This document shows, one piece after another, positions 8,084 to 18,500 of a stretch of DNA of 64,000 nucleotides. The stretch spans positions 1 to 64,000 of the forward strand of contig CALUGP010000015.1 of NCBI GenBank assembly GCA_944320195.1, given 5' to 3'. Numbering within the stretch: position 1 is the stretch's first letter; every line of letters starts with the position of its first letter. A program made the position numbers and the translations under genes. Under the pieces are notes generated by a model, which worked only from the letters and a program-made list of their open reading frames with translations, was not told where the DNA came from and did not search any database. The DNA is from an uncultured Prevotella sp. (GTDB lineage: Bacteria > Bacteroidota > Bacteroidia > Bacteroidales > Bacteroidaceae).

Positions 8084-8140
8084 CATAAATAAAAAGAATG
8101 AACTACAGATTATAATTAACTATTAAAAAAAGACAAAGAC

Positions 8141-9544
8141 ATGAAAAAATTTATGGATGAAAACTTCCTGCTGGAAACTGCTACTGCACAGGATCTATTT
8201 CATAACCATGCGGCAAAAATGCCGATTATCGACTATCATTGCCATCTGATACCGGAAATGGTTGCCAACGACCACAAGTTCAAGAGCATCACGGAGCTTT
8301 GGCTGGGAGGAGACCATTACAAGTGGCGTGCGATGCGCACCAATGGTGTGGATGAGAAATATTGCACGGGAACAGAGACCAGTGACTGGGAAAAGTTTGA
8401 GAAATGGGCCGAGACGGTTCCTTATACATTCCGCAACCCTCTTTACCATTGGACGCACCTTGAGCTGAAAACGGCCTTTGGCATAGACAAACTGCTTAGC
8501 CCGAAGACAGCACGTGAAATATATGACGAGTGTAACGAGAAACTGCAGCAGCCGGGATACACCGCCCGTGGATTCATGCGCCGCTACAATGTAGAATGTG
8601 TATGCACGACCGATGACCCGATTGACGACTTGAGATATCATAAGCAGACGAGGGAAAGCGGTTTTGAGATAAAGATGATACCTGCGTGGCGCCCTGACAA
8701 GGCCATGGCTGTTGACAATGCCAAGAACTTTTCGGAATATGTTACGAAGTTGGGCGAAGTGGCAGGAGTCACAATATCCAAGTTCCAAAACTTGGTGGAC
8801 GCATTGCAAAAGCGTCATGACTTCTTCAATGAGAACGGCTGCCGTCTGTCAGACCATGGAATTGAGGAGTTTTACGATGAACCTTATACAGAAAGCCAAA
8901 TCGAGACTATTTTCGAGAAGGCCATGCGTGGACAAGATTTGTCTGAATTGGAAATACGCCAGTTCAAGCACTGCATGTTGACCGTATTTGCAGAAATGGA
9001 CTATGAAAGCGACTGGACGCAGCAGTATCATTATGGCGCCATACGCGACAACAACAGCCTTATGTTCAAGAAGCTTGGCCCTGACACCGGTTTCGACTCT
9101 ATCGGCGAGTTTAATACGGCAAAGGCCATGAGCCATTTCCTTGACCATCTGAATGCGGAAGGCAAACTCACGCGTACCATATTATATACGTTGAATCCGT
9201 GCGCCAACGAGGTGATAGCGACCATGCTCGGCAACTTCCAGGACGGTTCTTGCCCGGGCAAGATCCAGTTCGGAAGCGGATGGTGGTTCAACGACCAGCT
9301 GGACGGAATGACCCGGCAGATGAATGCGTTGTCAGTGCTCGGATTGCTGAGCCGCTTTGTCGGAATGCTGACAGACAGCCGTTCGTTCCTGTCTTATCCG
9401 CGTCACGAGTATTTCCGCCGCCTGCTTTGCAACTTGCTTGGCAACGATGTGGAAAAAGGACTTCTGCCCGACGACAAGGAAGCTTTGTACAGGATGGTGG
9501 AAGACATCAGCTATTACAATGCGAAGAATTACTTTAAGTTCTAG
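8141..9544 (+). CDS. uxaC: Glucuronate (uronate) isomerase
   Basis: Converts D-glucuronate to D-fructuronate and D-galacturonate to D-tagaturonate, the entry to hexuronate use. The 467 residues match the family length. The N-terminal metal-site motif IIDYHCHLIP, the segment VECVCTTDDPIDDLRYH and the late motif DSRSFLSYPRHEYFRR are all typical. No uxaB, uxuA, kdgK or transporter lies beside it, so the rest of the pathway is elsewhere. Followed by a strong terminator. Confidence 0.96.
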   Translation: MKKFMDENFLLETATAQDLFHNHAAKMPIIDYHCHLIPEMVANDHKFKSITELWLGGDHYKWRAMRTNGVDEKYCTGTETSDWEKFEKWAETVPYTFRNPLYHWTHLELKTAFGIDKLLSPKTAREIYDECNEKLQQPGYTARGFMRRYNVECVCTTDDPIDDLRYHKQTRESGFEIKMIPAWRPDKAMAVDNAKNFSEYVTKLGEVAGVTISKFQNLVDALQKRHDFFNENGCRLSDHGIEEFYDEPYTESQIETIFEKAMRGQDLSELEIRQFKHCMLTVFAEMDYESDWTQQYHYGAIRDNNSLMFKKLGPDTGFDSIGEFNTAKAMSHFLDHLNAEGKLTRTILYTLNPCANEVIATMLGNFQDGSCPGKIQFGSGWWFNDQLDGMTRQMNALSVLGLLSRFVGMLTDSRSFLSYPRHEYFRRLLCNLLGNDVEKGLLPDDKEALYRMVEDISYYNAKNYFKF

Positions 9545-9560
9545 GCGTAAGAAAATGAGA

Positions 9561-9601
9561 GCCTCTCTTGCCGTGCTTAACCCGGCGAGGGAGGCTTTTT
9601 T
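9561..9601 (+). terminator. Rho-independent terminator of uxaC
   Basis: 13-bp stem with two G-U pairs (9561-9573 with 9583-9595), followed by six T residues, 17 bases after the uxaC stop. Confidence 0.9.
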
Positions 9602-9646
9602 GAGGCATTAATTTCTGAAATATTTGTAAGTCTCGGAAATTAGACG

Positions 9647-9654
9647 TATTTTTG
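9647..9654 (+). promoter_or_regulatory. -7 box (TATTTTTG) for the export lipoprotein gene
   Basis: TATTTTTG, 36 bases upstream of the ATG at 9690. Confidence 0.6.
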
Positions 9655-9689
9655 CAAAGTTTTACGATTTCATTACAACACTTGCATTT

Positions 9690-10487
9690 ATGAAGAAAAT
9701 ACTAAACTTGGTATTGTTTGCTGCTATTTGCCTGTTTTTTTGGAGTTGTGGCAGCAGCAAGCACATCGCGTATTTCCAGAATGCCGATTCAGTGAACACT
9801 GATGCTTCTAAAGGGTTGTTTGACGCGAGGATAATGCCAAAAGACTTGCTTACCATAACGGTAAGTACGACGGATCCGAAGGCAGCAATGCCTTTTAACT
9901 TGTCAGTAACCAACACATTGAATTCTACTGGTACGTTGTATACAGGGGCAGGGTCTCTGCAGACTTATCTGGTGGATAATGCCGGTTTCATAAACTTCCC
10001 CGTTGTGGGGCAACTGAGGGTTGGAGGTATGACGAAACGTGAATGTGAGAATTATATTCGCGAGAAAATACTTCCTTATATGTCGAAGACGGAGAATCCG
10101 ATCGTGACCGTGAAGATGGCGAGTTTCAAAGTCGCAGTCGGCGGAGAGGTCAAATCGCCTGGCGTGTACACCGTGGATCAAGAGAAAATAAGCGTGATAG
10201 AGGCTTTGGCTAGGGCCGGTGATCTTACGATTTACGGTAGACGTGAGAATGTGTTGCTAATACGTGAGGACTCAACAGGAATGAAGACTTTTCATCGGCT
10301 TAACCTTAACGACGCAAATTTGGTTAATTCTCCATACTACTACCTTCAGCAAAACGACTATGTGTATGTCGAGCCGAACAAGGTGCAGGCTCAGAATTCA
10401 GCCATAGGTTCGAGCGTTACCATATGGTTCTCTGTATTGAGTGTGGTAACTTCGGTTGCATCGTTGGTGGTAAATGTTATAAGATGA
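9690..10487 (+). CDS. Polysaccharide export lipoprotein (Wza-like, SLBB domain)
   Basis: Outer-membrane or periplasmic export component of the Poly_export/SLBB family. The 265-residue product has a lipoprotein signal with the modified Cys at position 20 (FFWSCGSS). An export domain follows at about 45-130 (IMPKDLLTITVSTTDPKA), then a SLBB segment (FKVAVGGEVKSPGVYTVDQ). The end is hydrophobic (about 245-263), a possible membrane-spanning strand or helix. No Wzc-type kinase or glycosyltransferases are adjacent, so the polymer is unknown. glmS begins 11 bases after the stop and is probably co-transcribed, which links it to amino-sugar supply. Confidence 0.85.
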   Translation: MKKILNLVLFAAICLFFWSCGSSKHIAYFQNADSVNTDASKGLFDARIMPKDLLTITVSTTDPKAAMPFNLSVTNTLNSTGTLYTGAGSLQTYLVDNAGFINFPVVGQLRVGGMTKRECENYIREKILPYMSKTENPIVTVKMASFKVAVGGEVKSPGVYTVDQEKISVIEALARAGDLTIYGRRENVLLIREDSTGMKTFHRLNLNDANLVNSPYYYLQQNDYVYVEPNKVQAQNSAIGSSVTIWFSVLSVVTSVASLVVNVIR

Positions 10488-10497
10488 CGGTCTTTTT

Positions 10498-12342
10498 ATG
10501 TGTGGAATTGTCGGCTATATAGGAGGAAGGGATGCATATCCCATATTGATTAAGGGCTTAGGCAGGCTTGAGTATCGTGGATATGACAGTGCCGGAATGG
10601 CGCTGCTGAATTCTGACGGTGGCTTGAATGTGTATAAGACGAAGGGCAAGGTGGCAGATCTGGATGCATATTGTCATGACAAGGATGTGTCTGGATTTGT
10701 TGGCATTGCTCATACACGTTGGGCTACACACGGTGAACCGTCCTCGGTAAATGCCCATCCACATTATTCTGAATCTAAAAATCTTGCAATAATACATAAT
10801 GGCATAATAGAGAATTATGCCGACTTGAAAAAAAAACTGCAGGCAAAGGGACTGAAGTTCCGTTCTGACACTGATACGGAAGTGCTTGTGCAGCTGATTG
10901 AATACGTCCAGACGAAGAAGAATCTTGATTTGCTCACTTCGGTGCAGTTGGCTTTACATGAGGTCATTGGCGCATATGCAGTGGCCTTACTTGACAAGCG
11001 GGAACCGACCCAAATCATTGCAGCATGCAGGCAGAGTCCGTTGGTTATAGGCGTTGGAGGCAACGAGTTTTTTTTGGCGTCTGATGCGAGTCCCATAATT
11101 GAATATACGGACAAGGTCGTATATCTTGACGACGGAAGTATCGCCGTCATGAATAAAGGTGAAGACCTGAAGGTTGTGAGTATATTGAATCGTGAGCTGT
11201 TTCCCAAGGTACAGACCGTAGACTTGGATCTTGGGCAGATAGAAAAAGGCGGTTATCCTCATTTTATGCTTAAGGAGATTTTCGAACAGCCTGAGTGCCT
11301 AACCAATTGCATGCGTGGGCGTATTAATGTTGAGGCTACGAATGTCACCTTGAGTGCAGTAATAGATTATAAGGAACAACTGCTTTCCGCCAAACGGATA
11401 ATCATTGTAGGATGTGGCACTTCATGGCATGCCGGACTCATAGGAAAGCAAATCATCGAGAATCTGTGCAGGATTCCTGTTGAGGTTGAATATGCGAGCG
11501 AGTTCAGATACAGGCATCCGGTTGTCACATGTGACGATGTTGTTATAGCGATATCTCAAAGTGGCGAGACGGCTGACACATTGGCAGCGGTAAAGTTGGC
11601 TAAACAGTGCGGTGCTTTTATTTTTGGAATATGCAACGTTATAGGCGCAAGCATACCAAGAGCAACGAATACAGGGTCTTACATTCATGTCGGTCCTGAA
11701 ATAGGTGTGGCGTCGACAAAAGCTTTTACCGGTCAGGTTACAGTGTTGACAATGTTGGCATTGGCTTTGGGCAAGGCAAAAGGAACCGTGGACGATTCGG
11801 CTTATTATAGTATCGTAAGGGAGTTAAGCTGTATTCCGAAGAAAATGGAGGAGACCCTTGCTTTGAATGACGGCATTGCCTCATTGAGCCGCATATTTAC
11901 TTATGCGAAAAACTTTTTGTATTTGGGCCGTGGTTACAATTATCCAGTCGCTTTGGAAGGAGCATTGAAGTTGAAGGAAATAAGCTATATACACGCCGAA
12001 GGGTATCCCGCCGCGGAGATGAAGCACGGCCCAATTGCGCTTATTGACTCGGATATGCCTGTAGTGGTCATAGCGACGCGTAATTCAATGTATGAAAAAG
12101 TTTTGAGTAATATACAAGAGATAAAGGCGCGTAAAGGTAAGGTTATTGCATTGGTCACAAATGGCGATGAGACAATAAGTAAAATCGTTGATGAAGTAAT
12201 AGAGCTGCCAGACACACATGAGTGTCTTGAACCTTTGTTGGCGACTATTCCATTACAGTTGCTTGCTTATCATATTGCCGTATGTAAGGGTAAGGATGTT
12301 GATCAGCCAAGAAATTTGGCAAAGTCGGTTACAGTGGAATGA
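10498..12342 (+). CDS. glmS: Glutamine-fructose-6-phosphate aminotransferase (isomerizing)
   Basis: Makes glucosamine 6-phosphate from fructose 6-phosphate and glutamine, the first step to UDP-GlcNAc. The 614-residue product starts MCGIVGYIGG with the catalytic Cys at position 2. The glutaminase domain covers about 2-220 (LEYRGYDSAGMALL, IAHTRWATHGEPS). Two SIS sugar-isomerase domains follow (IVGCGTSWHAG, ISQSGETADTLAA, LGRGYNYPVALEGALKLKE), and it ends with the standard DQPRNLAKSVTVE. It sits directly behind the export lipoprotein gene and 89 bases before the PurF-type gene. Confidence 0.97.
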   Translation: MCGIVGYIGGRDAYPILIKGLGRLEYRGYDSAGMALLNSDGGLNVYKTKGKVADLDAYCHDKDVSGFVGIAHTRWATHGEPSSVNAHPHYSESKNLAIIHNGIIENYADLKKKLQAKGLKFRSDTDTEVLVQLIEYVQTKKNLDLLTSVQLALHEVIGAYAVALLDKREPTQIIAACRQSPLVIGVGGNEFFLASDASPIIEYTDKVVYLDDGSIAVMNKGEDLKVVSILNRELFPKVQTVDLDLGQIEKGGYPHFMLKEIFEQPECLTNCMRGRINVEATNVTLSAVIDYKEQLLSAKRIIIVGCGTSWHAGLIGKQIIENLCRIPVEVEYASEFRYRHPVVTCDDVVIAISQSGETADTLAAVKLAKQCGAFIFGICNVIGASIPRATNTGSYIHVGPEIGVASTKAFTGQVTVLTMLALALGKAKGTVDDSAYYSIVRELSCIPKKMEETLALNDGIASLSRIFTYAKNFLYLGRGYNYPVALEGALKLKEISYIHAEGYPAAEMKHGPIALIDSDMPVVVIATRNSMYEKVLSNIQEIKARKGKVIALVTNGDETISKIVDEVIELPDTHECLEPLLATIPLQLLAYHIAVCKGKDVDQPRNLAKSVTVE

Positions 12343-12431
12343 CTTATGCTTTCAAAACCATAATTGATGTTCTGTGTGCTATAGTGAATGACTTTTACAT
12401 GTTTGTTGATTTTTTAACAATATTATAATAA

Positions 12432-14327
12432 ATGGAACCGTTGAAGCATGAATGTGGAATTGCAATGGTGAGATTGCTTAAACCATTGGAATACTATCAG
12501 CAGAAGTATGGAACATGGATGTTTGGGCTGAACAAGCTCTATCTCATGATGGAGAAACAGCACAACAGAGGACAAGAAGGAGCAGGTATGGCTTGTGTCA
12601 ATCTTGACGCAGTCCCAGGTTCTGAGTATATGTTCAGGGAGCGTGCGGAAGGTTCCAACGCAATAACAGAGATATTTGGCAATGTACAAAAAAAATTCAG
12701 GAACCTGACACAGAAACAATTGTCAGACGTGGATTTTGCCAAAAAGAACTTGCCTTTTGCCGGAGAATTGTATATGGGTCATTTGCGTTATTCCACTACA
12801 GGCAAGAGCGGACTTTCATATGTGCATCCGTTTTTACGAAGGAATAACTGGAGGGCGAAGAATCTGTGTTTGTGCGGCAATTTTAATATGACGAATATTG
12901 ATGAGATATTCGACAAGCTTGTTAGACAGGGGCAGTCGCCGAGAATTTACAGTGACAGCTATATCACTCTGGAATTCATGGGCCATAGGCTTGACCGTGA
13001 GGTGGAGCGCAATTTTATTGAAGGTAAGGAAAAAGGTTTGAAAGATCAGGATATCACCCGTTACATCGAAGACAATATAAAGATGAGCAATGTGCTGAAG
13101 TCTACGATGTCTGATTTCGACGGCGGATATGTCATGTGTGGAATTACGGGCAGTGGTGAGATGTTTTCAATGCGTGACCCGTGGGGTATTCGTCCCGCCT
13201 TTTGGTATAAGAACGACGAGATTGTGGTTGTTGCCAGCGAGCGTCCAGTATTGCAGACAACGTTTGGATTGGAATGTGACGACATTAACGAGCTTGAGCC
13301 CGGTTGTGCCTTGATTGTCAAGAAGAATTGTGATACTTTCGTAGAAAGGATACTTGAACAGCGCGGTGATTGCAAGTGCTCTTTCGAGCGTATATACTTC
13401 AGCCGTGGTTCTGACAGGGATATTTATAAGGAGCGGAAGAAGTTGGGCGAGCAGCTTACAGGCTCGATTCTTAAGGCCGTAGGTTATGACACGGAGCACA
13501 CCGTGTTCTCGTTTATCCCCAACACGGCCGAAGTCGCATTTTATGGGATGCTTGGCGGATTCAAGCGTTACATTAATGAGCAGAAGATAAAGCTGATAAT
13601 GGACATGGACCACAAGCCTTCTTATGATGAATTGGAACATTTGCTTCATCAGTATGTAAGGAGCGAGAAGGTGGCATGGAAAGACATCAAGCTGCGCACG
13701 TTCATTACGGAAGGTGCTTCTCGTAACGACTTGGCATCGCATGTATACGACGTTACCTACGAGTCGCTTGTTCCTTATGAGGACAATCTTGTAATAATTG
13801 ATGACAGCATTGTGCGTGGCACAACGTTGAAAGAGAGCATATTGAAGATACTTGACCGCTTGCATCCTAAGAAAATCGTGATAGTGAGCAGTTCGCCGCA
13901 GATACGTTACCCAGACTATTATGGAATAGACATGCCAAGTTTGGAAGAGTTTTGCGTGTTCCGTGCCACCATCGAATTGTTGAAGGATAGGGGAATGTAC
14001 CAGCTTATCGAGGATACTTACAATAAGTGCAAGGAAGAGTTGAAAAAGCCTAAGGGCGAGATGAAAAACTGTGTCCGCGACATATATAAGCCGTTTACGG
14101 TTGACGAAATCAACAAGAAGATAATAGAGATGCTCCGTCCTGACGGTATGGCTACGCCGGTGGAACTAGTTTTCCAGTCTATCGAAGGCTTGCATGAGGC
14201 CATACCAAATCATAAGGGCGATTGGTATTTTACGGGTAATTATCCTACGCCTGGTGGTGTGAAGCTTGTCAATCAGGCATTTATCAGGTATGTGGAAAAT
14301 GTTTATCAGTTTGAGCAGAAGTTTTAG
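12432..14327 (+). CDS. Amidophosphoribosyltransferase-family protein (PurF type, long form)
   Basis: Class II glutamine amidotransferase fused to a phosphoribosyltransferase domain. PurF makes phosphoribosylamine from PRPP and glutamine. The putative nucleophile is Cys8 in HECGIAMV, after a 7-residue leader that would need removal. The PRPP-binding loop is at about residue 455 (NLVIIDDSIVRGTTLK). At 631 residues it is longer than the usual PurF of about 470. Bacteroidetes often carry this long form besides a standard purF, so its exact role is less certain than the family. It lies between glmS and carAB and has its own terminator. Confidence 0.85.
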   Translation: MEPLKHECGIAMVRLLKPLEYYQQKYGTWMFGLNKLYLMMEKQHNRGQEGAGMACVNLDAVPGSEYMFRERAEGSNAITEIFGNVQKKFRNLTQKQLSDVDFAKKNLPFAGELYMGHLRYSTTGKSGLSYVHPFLRRNNWRAKNLCLCGNFNMTNIDEIFDKLVRQGQSPRIYSDSYITLEFMGHRLDREVERNFIEGKEKGLKDQDITRYIEDNIKMSNVLKSTMSDFDGGYVMCGITGSGEMFSMRDPWGIRPAFWYKNDEIVVVASERPVLQTTFGLECDDINELEPGCALIVKKNCDTFVERILEQRGDCKCSFERIYFSRGSDRDIYKERKKLGEQLTGSILKAVGYDTEHTVFSFIPNTAEVAFYGMLGGFKRYINEQKIKLIMDMDHKPSYDELEHLLHQYVRSEKVAWKDIKLRTFITEGASRNDLASHVYDVTYESLVPYEDNLVIIDDSIVRGTTLKESILKILDRLHPKKIVIVSSSPQIRYPDYYGIDMPSLEEFCVFRATIELLKDRGMYQLIEDTYNKCKEELKKPKGEMKNCVRDIYKPFTVDEINKKIIEMLRPDGMATPVELVFQSIEGLHEAIPNHKGDWYFTGNYPTPGGVKLVNQAFIRYVENVYQFEQKF

Positions 14328-14337
14328 TGGAAGAATG

Positions 14338-14376
14338 GCCCACGGCAGGCACTTGTGCCGTCCATGGGCTTTTTTA
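14338..14376 (+). terminator. Rho-independent terminator after the PurF-type gene
   Basis: GCCCACGG (14338-14345) pairs with CCATGGGC (14362-14369) with one mismatch, with an inner GGCAC/GTGCC stem, then six T residues. Confidence 0.8.
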
Positions 14377-14447
14377 TAGATAACCTGGCTTTTAGACGAA
14401 TGTCTTTTGGCTTTTCATAAAATATTATACATTAAGCACGACAGAAA

Positions 14448-15524
14448 ATGAGAAACGTAACTTTAGTACTTGAAGATGGAACAAAGTTCTATGGAAAGTC
14501 ATTCGGATATGATTGTCCGGTGGCGGGCGAGGTTGTGTTCAATACGGCTATGATGGGTTACCCAGAAAGCCTTACCGACCCGTCTTATGCCGGTCAGCTT
14601 ATGGTGCTGACATATCCGCTTGTCGGTAATTATGGAGTGCCGCCGTTTACGGTTGAGCCTGACGGTATTGCCACGTTCATGGAAAGTGACAAGATATATG
14701 CGTCGGCAATAATCGTGGCCGATTACAGTGAGTGCTATTGTCACTGGAATGCGGTGGAGAGTTTGGCCGAATGGTTAAAGCGTGAGCATGTCCCGGGAGT
14801 GACGGGCATTGATACGCGTGAGCTTACAAAGGTGTTGCGTGAACATGGAGTCATGATGGGCAAGATATTGTTTGACGACGAGCCGGACAACATTCCTACT
14901 GCCGATTATGAAGGTGTGAACTTTGTCGACCAGGTAAGCTGTAAGCAGATAATCCGTTATAATGAAGGCGCAGGAAAGAAGGTCGTGCTTGTTGACTGTG
15001 GTGTTAAGAATAATATAATAAGGTGTCTGGTGCGTCGTGGTGTGGAGGTGATACGTGTGCCATGGAATTATGACTATACAGGCATGGACTTTGACGGATT
15101 GTTCCTTGCCAATGGCCCCGGCGACCCTGACATGTGTGAAGACGCAGTGAATGTGATACGCAAGCAGATGAACATTTCCGCCAAACCCATATGTGGAATA
15201 TGCATGGGCAACCAACTGTTGGCCAAGGCCGGCGGAGCCAAGATCTACAAGTTGAAGTACGGCCACCGTTCCCACAATCAGCCGGTGCGTCTCGTTGGCA
15301 CCGAGCATTGTTATGTAACCAGCCAGAATCATGGTTATGCCGTTGACGGTTCAACTCTTGGCAGTGATTGGGAAGAATTGTTCGTGAACATGAATGATGG
15401 CAGCAACGAGGGGATACGTCATAAGGTGAATCCTTGGTTCTCCAGTCAGTTCCATCCCGAGGCTTGCTCGGGCCCAGTGGATACGGAATTCATGTTTGAC
15501 AAGTTCGTGGATACGCTGAAATAA
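14448..15524 (+). CDS. carA: Carbamoyl-phosphate synthase small subunit
   Basis: Glutaminase subunit that feeds ammonia to CarB for carbamoyl phosphate, used for pyrimidines and arginine. The 358-residue product has the N-terminal CarA domain (LEDGTKFYGKSFGYD, VFNTAMMGYPESLTDPSYAG) and a class I glutaminase domain. The nucleophile elbow is GICMGNQLLA (more often GICLGHQLLA), and the His-Glu pair is in SSQFHPEACSGP. The gene is 48 bases before carB and forms an operon with it. Confidence 0.96.
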   Translation: MRNVTLVLEDGTKFYGKSFGYDCPVAGEVVFNTAMMGYPESLTDPSYAGQLMVLTYPLVGNYGVPPFTVEPDGIATFMESDKIYASAIIVADYSECYCHWNAVESLAEWLKREHVPGVTGIDTRELTKVLREHGVMMGKILFDDEPDNIPTADYEGVNFVDQVSCKQIIRYNEGAGKKVVLVDCGVKNNIIRCLVRRGVEVIRVPWNYDYTGMDFDGLFLANGPGDPDMCEDAVNVIRKQMNISAKPICGICMGNQLLAKAGGAKIYKLKYGHRSHNQPVRLVGTEHCYVTSQNHGYAVDGSTLGSDWEELFVNMNDGSNEGIRHKVNPWFSSQFHPEACSGPVDTEFMFDKFVDTLK

Positions 15525-15572
15525 GCGGTGCCTGTGTAAATACAATAAAAGAAACCTTCTAATTTTATCGAA

Positions 15573-18500
15573 ATGAAATACAACGATATAAAGAAAGTGT
15601 TGCTTCTCGGTTCGGGAGCATTGAAGATTGGTGAGGCCGGCGAATTCGACTATTCCGGTTCGCAGGCATTGAAGGCTTTGAGGGAAGAGGGTGTTGAGAC
15701 GGTGCTCATCAATCCCAACATCGCTACGGTGCAGACCTCTGAAGGTGTGGCAGACCAGATATATTTCCTTCCGGTTCAACCGTATTTTGTAGAGCGTGTG
15801 ATTGAGAAGGAGCGTCCGGACGGTATTCTTCTGTCATTTGGAGGACAAACCGCGCTAAACTGTGGCGTGGAGCTTTACAAGAGCGGAGTTCTTGAAAAGT
15901 ATGGAGTCCGTGTGCTTGGCACTCCGGTACAGGCCATCATGGATACTGAAGACCGCGAGCTTTTTGTCGAGCGTCTGAACGAGATAGACGTGAAGACCAT
16001 CAAGAGCGAGGCTTGCGAGAACATTGAGCAAGCGCGAAAAGCTGCGGCCGAACTGGGCTATCCTGTCATCATCCGTGCCGCCTATGCACTGGGAGGCTTG
16101 GGTAGTGGCTTTTGCGACAACGAGGAGGAGCTTGACCGTCTGGCTGAAAAGGCGTTCTCTTTTTCGCCTCAGGTACTCGTCGAGAAGAGCCTTAAAGGCT
16201 GGAAGGAGATAGAATATGAAGTAGTGCGCGACCGTTATGACAACTGTATAACGGTCTGCAACATGGAGAACTTCGACCCTCTCGGCATCCATACCGGCGA
16301 AAGCATAGTCATCGCTCCGTCCCAGACACTTACCAACAGCGAGTATCATAAACTCCGTGCATTGTCTATCAAGATAATACGCCACATCGGAATCGTTGGT
16401 GAGTGTAACGTGCAGTATGCTTTCGACCCCAAGAGCGAGGACTACCGCGTCATTGAGGTCAATGCACGCTTGAGCCGCAGTTCGGCTCTTGCGTCAAAGG
16501 CCACGGGCTATCCGCTTGCGTTCGTTGCCGCCAAGCTGGGATTGGGCTATGGCCTGTTTGAGTTGAAAAACTCTGTCACGAAGACCACAAGCGCTTTCTT
16601 CGAACCCGCATTGGACTATGTAGTTTGTAAAATTCCACGTTGGGATCTTAGCAAGTTCCGTGGCGTTGACCGAGAACTGGGCTCGTCGATGAAGTCCGTA
16701 GGCGAGGTTATGGCCATAGGCCGCAACTTCGAGGAGGCCATACAGAAGGGCCTGCGCATGATAGGGCAGGGCATGCACGGTTTTGTGGAGAACAAGGAAC
16801 TAGAGATAGCCGACCTTGACGAGGCTCTGCGTGATCCTACAGACAATCGTGTGTTTGTCATCTCGAAGGCAATGCACCGCGGATATACTATAGACCAGAT
16901 CCATGAGTTGACAAAGATTGACAAGTGGTTCCTCTACAAGTTGCAGCACATCATCGACATTGACGAAGCACTTAAGCGTTGCAAAAGCGTCAATGTGCTT
17001 GACAAGGAACTGCTGCGAACAGCCAAGGTTTACGGCTTTACCGATTTCCAGATAGCGCGTGCTGTAGGACTTGAGAACGAGTTGGGCAATATGACGAAGG
17101 CCGGACTCGTCATCCGCCAGTTGCGCAAGACTTACGGCATACTGCCCGTTGTCAAGCAGATTGACACTCTGGCGGCTGAGTATCCGGCGCAGACAAACTA
17201 CTTGTATGTGACTTATGCCGGCGTGAAGAGCGACATTGCCTTTGAGCGCGACAAGCGTTCCATCATCGTGCTCGGTTCAGGCGCATACCGCATAGGCAGC
17301 TCCGTGGAGTTTGACTGGTGTGGCGTGCAGGCCCTTGACACAATCCGCAAGCAGGGATGGCGCTCTGTCATGATAAACTACAACCCCGAGACCGTGTCTA
17401 CAGACTACGACATGTGCGACCGCCTCTATTTCGACGAGCTTACCTTTGAGCGCGTCATGGACATTATCGACCTTGAGTGCCCTCACGGCGTGATAGTGTC
17501 TACTGGCGGACAGATACCCAACAATCTTGCCATGCGTCTTGATGCGCAGAACGTGCCGATTCTCGGCACATCGGCCAAAGACATTGACAATGCCGAGGAC
17601 CGCGCCAAGTTCTCGTCGATGCTCGGCCGCAACGGCATAGACCAGCCCGAATGGAGCGCGTTGACCTCAATGGACGACATACAGCGGTTCATCGACCGCG
17701 TTGGCTTCCCCGTTCTCGTCCGTCCGTCATATGTTCTCTCTGGTGCGGCGATGAACGTTTGCTCTAATAACGACGAGCTTGAGCGCTTCTTGAAGTTGGC
17801 TGCCAATGTGTCTGAGGATCATCCCGTTGTGGTCAGCCAGTTCATCGAGCATGCCAAGGAGGTGGAGATGGACGCCGTGGCACGCGACGGTGAGATAATA
17901 GCCTATGCCATAAGCGAGCACATCGAGTTTGCCGGTGTGCATTCTGGCGACGCGACCATACAGTTCCCTCCGCAAAAGCTTTATTGCGAGACCATACGCC
18001 GCATCAAGCGTGTCAGCCGCAAGATAGCCCAAGAGCTTCACATCTGCGGTCCGTTCAACATACAGTTCCTTGCGCGAGACAACGACATTAAAGTCATCGA
18101 GTGCAATCTGCGTGCCTCGCGTTCGTTCCCGTTTGTCAGCAAGGTGCTTAAGATAAACCTTATTGAGCTTGCCACCAAGGTGATGCTTGGCTTGCCGGTT
18201 GAACGTCCCGACAAGGATCTCTTCGACCTTGACTATGTTGGTATAAAGGCCAGCCAGTTCTCTTTCAACCGTCTGCAAAAGGCCGACCCCGTGCTCGGAG
18301 TCGACATGGCCTCTACCGGCGAGGTGGGTTGTCTTGGTGATGACACCAACACCGCTCTCCTCAAGAGCATGCTTTCCGTTGGACAGCGCATACCAGAGAA
18401 GAACATATTGCTCTCCACTGGCGGTCCCAAGCAGAAAGCCGAGACGCTCGACGCTGCGCGCCAGCTTGTCAAGAATGGTTACAAGATATACGCCACGGTG